From positions 62,001-126,000 of the forward strand of contig DUAG01000002.1 in the NCBI GenBank assembly GCA_012960925.1: a DNA stretch of 64,000 bases. Direction: 5' to 3'. A model generated the notes under the pieces. The model was not told where the DNA came from. It saw only the letters and a list, made by a program, of their open reading frames with translations, and ran no database searches. Both the position numbers and the translations under genes were made by a program. This document shows, in pieces, positions 62,327-64,000 of this stretch (its first letter is position 1; the number at the start of each line of letters is the position of its first letter). The stretch is from Candidatus Manganitrophaceae bacterium. Its GTDB lineage: Bacteria; Nitrospirota; Nitrospiria; SBBL01; JAADHI01.

Positions 62327-64000
62327 TTGAAGCAGCCCTTCCGAATTGTTCTGATTAAGCCCTCCCACTATGATGATAACGGCTATGTGATCCGCTGGCA
62401 GCTTTCATCTATTCCGAGCAATAGTCTTGCCTGCCTTTATGCGATTACGGAAAAGGTTTATGCCTCGGGAGACTTGGGCGACAATGTCGAAATCATCATT
62501 GATGTCTATGATGAGACCAACCAGAAGATTCCGGTTAAAAAAATCCTGAAGCAGTTCCGTTCACCCCATGCAAAGGGTGTGATCTGTATGGTGGGTGTAC
62601 AGACAAATCAGTTTCCTCGGGCGGTGGATCTTTCACATCAATTTATGAAAGAAAAGCTGCCTGTCCTCATTGGCGGTTTTCATGTGAGTGGGTGTCTCTC
62701 CATGCTTGAGAAGATACCAGACGATCTGAACTCGGCAATGTCGGAGGGGATTACCCTGGTGGCTGGGGAGGTTGAAGAGACCTGGGGCGGTATTCTGAAG
62801 GATGTTATTCAGGATAAGCTCAAGCCCCTCTATGATTTTTTATCGGATCTTCCGAGTCTTCAGGAGCAGGCCGCGCCGATTCTCCCGGAAAAGGTGGTGT
62901 CGCGTTATGTCGGCGGATTGACCACTTTTGATGCCGGTCGCGGTTGTCCTTTTGCCTGTAGTTTCTGCACGATTATTAATGTGCAGGGTCAGAAGTCACG
63001 TTTTCGAACCGCAGACGACGTCGAAGAGATTGTCCGGAAAAACTGGGAAAACGGGATCAGGCGTTATTTTGTGACGGACGATGATTTTGCCCGAAACCGG
63101 AGCTGGGAATCAATCCTGGATCGGCTTATCTATCTCCGTGAAAATGAGGGGATCAAAATTTCCATGATTCTACAGGTCGATACGGCCTGTCACCGGCTTC
63201 CGCGATTTATTGAAAAAGCGGGCAGGGCGGGTTGCCATAAGGTTTTCATCGGATTGGAGAACATCAATCCGGAGGCATTGAAAAGTACTGGTAAAAAGCA
63301 GAATCATGTTGAAGAATATCGTGTCATGCTGCTGGATTGGCGTCGTCAGGGTGTTTTGGTGACGGCGGGATATATCATCGGGTTCCCGAACGATACCTAT
63401 GAATCGGTAATGTCCGATATCGAAATCATAAAAAAAGAATTGCCGATTGATCTGCTCGAATTTTTTATGCTGACCCCGCTTCCCGGTTCTGAAGATCATC
63501 AAACGCTGGTCAAAGAAGGGGTCTGGCTGGAGCCGGATATGAATAAATACGACCTGGAGCATCCTTGTGTCAAACATCCAAAGATGTCAGAAATGGAGTG
63601 GTATCGGACCTACAGGGCGGCGTGGGATTCCTACTATTCAGAGGAGAATGTCGAGCTGCTTCTGCGCCGGCGATGGGCTGATGGCAACAGTATGCGACGG
63701 CTCACAGAGCAGGTAATGTGGTTTTACGGCTCAATCCTCTACGAATCCATCCACCCTCTTCAGTCAGGGATTCTAAGAAGAATTGATCGCTTTGAGAGAA
63801 GGCCCGGTCTTCCGATTGAAAACATCTTTAAATTCAACCTTCAGCGTTTTGTGAGCATTATTTCGACCGTAAGTGGCCTCTTGCGGCTACATTTTAAATT
63901 GAACAGAATCAAAAAGCGGGTTGAATGCAATCCAAGCGGGAAATCCTATCAGGATACCGCAACCGAGCCGATAAAAAAGGGCAAGGTTATCTCAAAGGTA
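62327..64000 (+). CDS. Radical SAM protein, cut by window end
   Basis: Open from TTG 62327 to the last base (558 codons, no stop), so the 3' end lies outside. An N-terminal B12-binding-like domain (FRIVLIKPSHYDD start; VLIGGFHVSGCLSML near 112) precedes a radical SAM domain with the [4Fe-4S] motif RGCPFACSFCTIINVQGQ near 205, VDTACHRLP and VFIGLENINPEALK. A helical tail follows. It belongs to the B12-binding radical SAM proteins; many of these are methyltransferases or lipid-modifying enzymes, but the substrate is not evident. Start codon is uncertain. Confidence 0.8.
   Translation, partial: MKQPFRIVLIKPSHYDDNGYVIRWQLSSIPSNSLACLYAITEKVYASGDLGDNVEIIIDVYDETNQKIPVKKILKQFRSPHAKGVICMVGVQTNQFPRAVDLSHQFMKEKLPVLIGGFHVSGCLSMLEKIPDDLNSAMSEGITLVAGEVEETWGGILKDVIQDKLKPLYDFLSDLPSLQEQAAPILPEKVVSRYVGGLTTFDAGRGCPFACSFCTIINVQGQKSRFRTADDVEEIVRKNWENGIRRYFVTDDDFARNRSWESILDRLIYLRENEGIKISMILQVDTACHRLPRFIEKAGRAGCHKVFIGLENINPEALKSTGKKQNHVEEYRVMLLDWRRQGVLVTAGYIIGFPNDTYESVMSDIEIIKKELPIDLLEFFMLTPLPGSEDHQTLVKEGVWLEPDMNKYDLEHPCVKHPKMSEMEWYRTYRAAWDSYYSEENVELLLRRRWADGNSMRRLTEQVMWFYGSILYESIHPLQSGILRRIDRFERRPGLPIENIFKFNLQRFVSIISTVSGLLRLHFKLNRIKKRVECNPSGKSYQDTATEPIKKGKVISKV

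Overview
The window reads as part of a Gram-negative, free-living bacterial chromosome of medium GC. It has a TonB/ExbB/ExbD system with an outer-membrane receptor, an AMIN-type cell-wall amidase, a lone type IV prepilin, many GAF/GGDEF/HD-GYP signalling proteins and a full set of housekeeping genes. The mix (HEAT protein + HD-GYP + Rel; zinc-ribbon receiver; DUF4388; Bat operon; DUF3450/TonB2-type system) suggests Nitrospirota or a neighbouring phylum. That is an inference from gene content only. No rRNA, tRNA, CRISPR array, prophage or transposase gene was seen.

Layout. 1-5.8 kb (+): HEAT-repeat protein, HD-GYP protein and bifunctional (p)ppGpp synthetase/hydrolase. 5.8-12 kb (+): nadE-glnA, then ribBA-ribH-nusB and a freestanding aminopeptidase N-terminal domain. 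12-22.3 kb (+): purine genes purB, purS, purQ, purL, purF, split between purS and purQ by four signalling genes, one of them broken. 22.3-41 kb (-): HAMP membrane protein, prepilin, pdxH, mutS, lapA-like, HIT, family-4 uracil-DNA glycosylase, tsaE, a membrane protein, nnrD, acpS, pdxJ, a small GGQ release-factor-like protein and a BatD/BatB-C/BatA/DUF4381/DUF58/MoxR operon. 41.2-44.2 kb (+): two c-di-GMP genes, each interrupted by a frameshift. 44.5-52.8 kb (+): an iron-type TonB system (DUF3450, two ExbB-like proteins, ExbD, TonB, TPR) and a TonB-dependent receptor, each block preceded by a promoter with a Fur-box-like site, with remnants of a Fur-family gene, an exbB-like gene and a second receptor. 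53-64 kb: AmpG-like permease, ABC-class ATPase (-), hemE-hemH, an NCS2-like permease (-), AMIN amidase, truA and a radical SAM gene cut by the window end.

The most unusual signal is between the genes. At least four families of small inverted-repeat elements sit in short spacers. Family A (four full copies of about 141 bp and one partial) keeps complementary ends and a complementary internal hairpin although the paired bases differ from copy to copy, so the structure is conserved rather than the sequence. Its ends also merge with genes: two copies carry a ready-made ribosome-binding site plus ATG that starts uracil-DNA glycosylase and ferrochelatase with the same residues (MEKKMGE), and two copies supply the TAA stop codon of acpS and the lapA-like gene. 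Families B (265 bp, TTA duplication) and D (276 bp, TAAG duplication) are MITE-like and also sit on stop codons. Together with the decayed iron-regulator locus and three broken signalling genes, this suggests a chromosome being reshaped by non-autonomous elements and gene loss.
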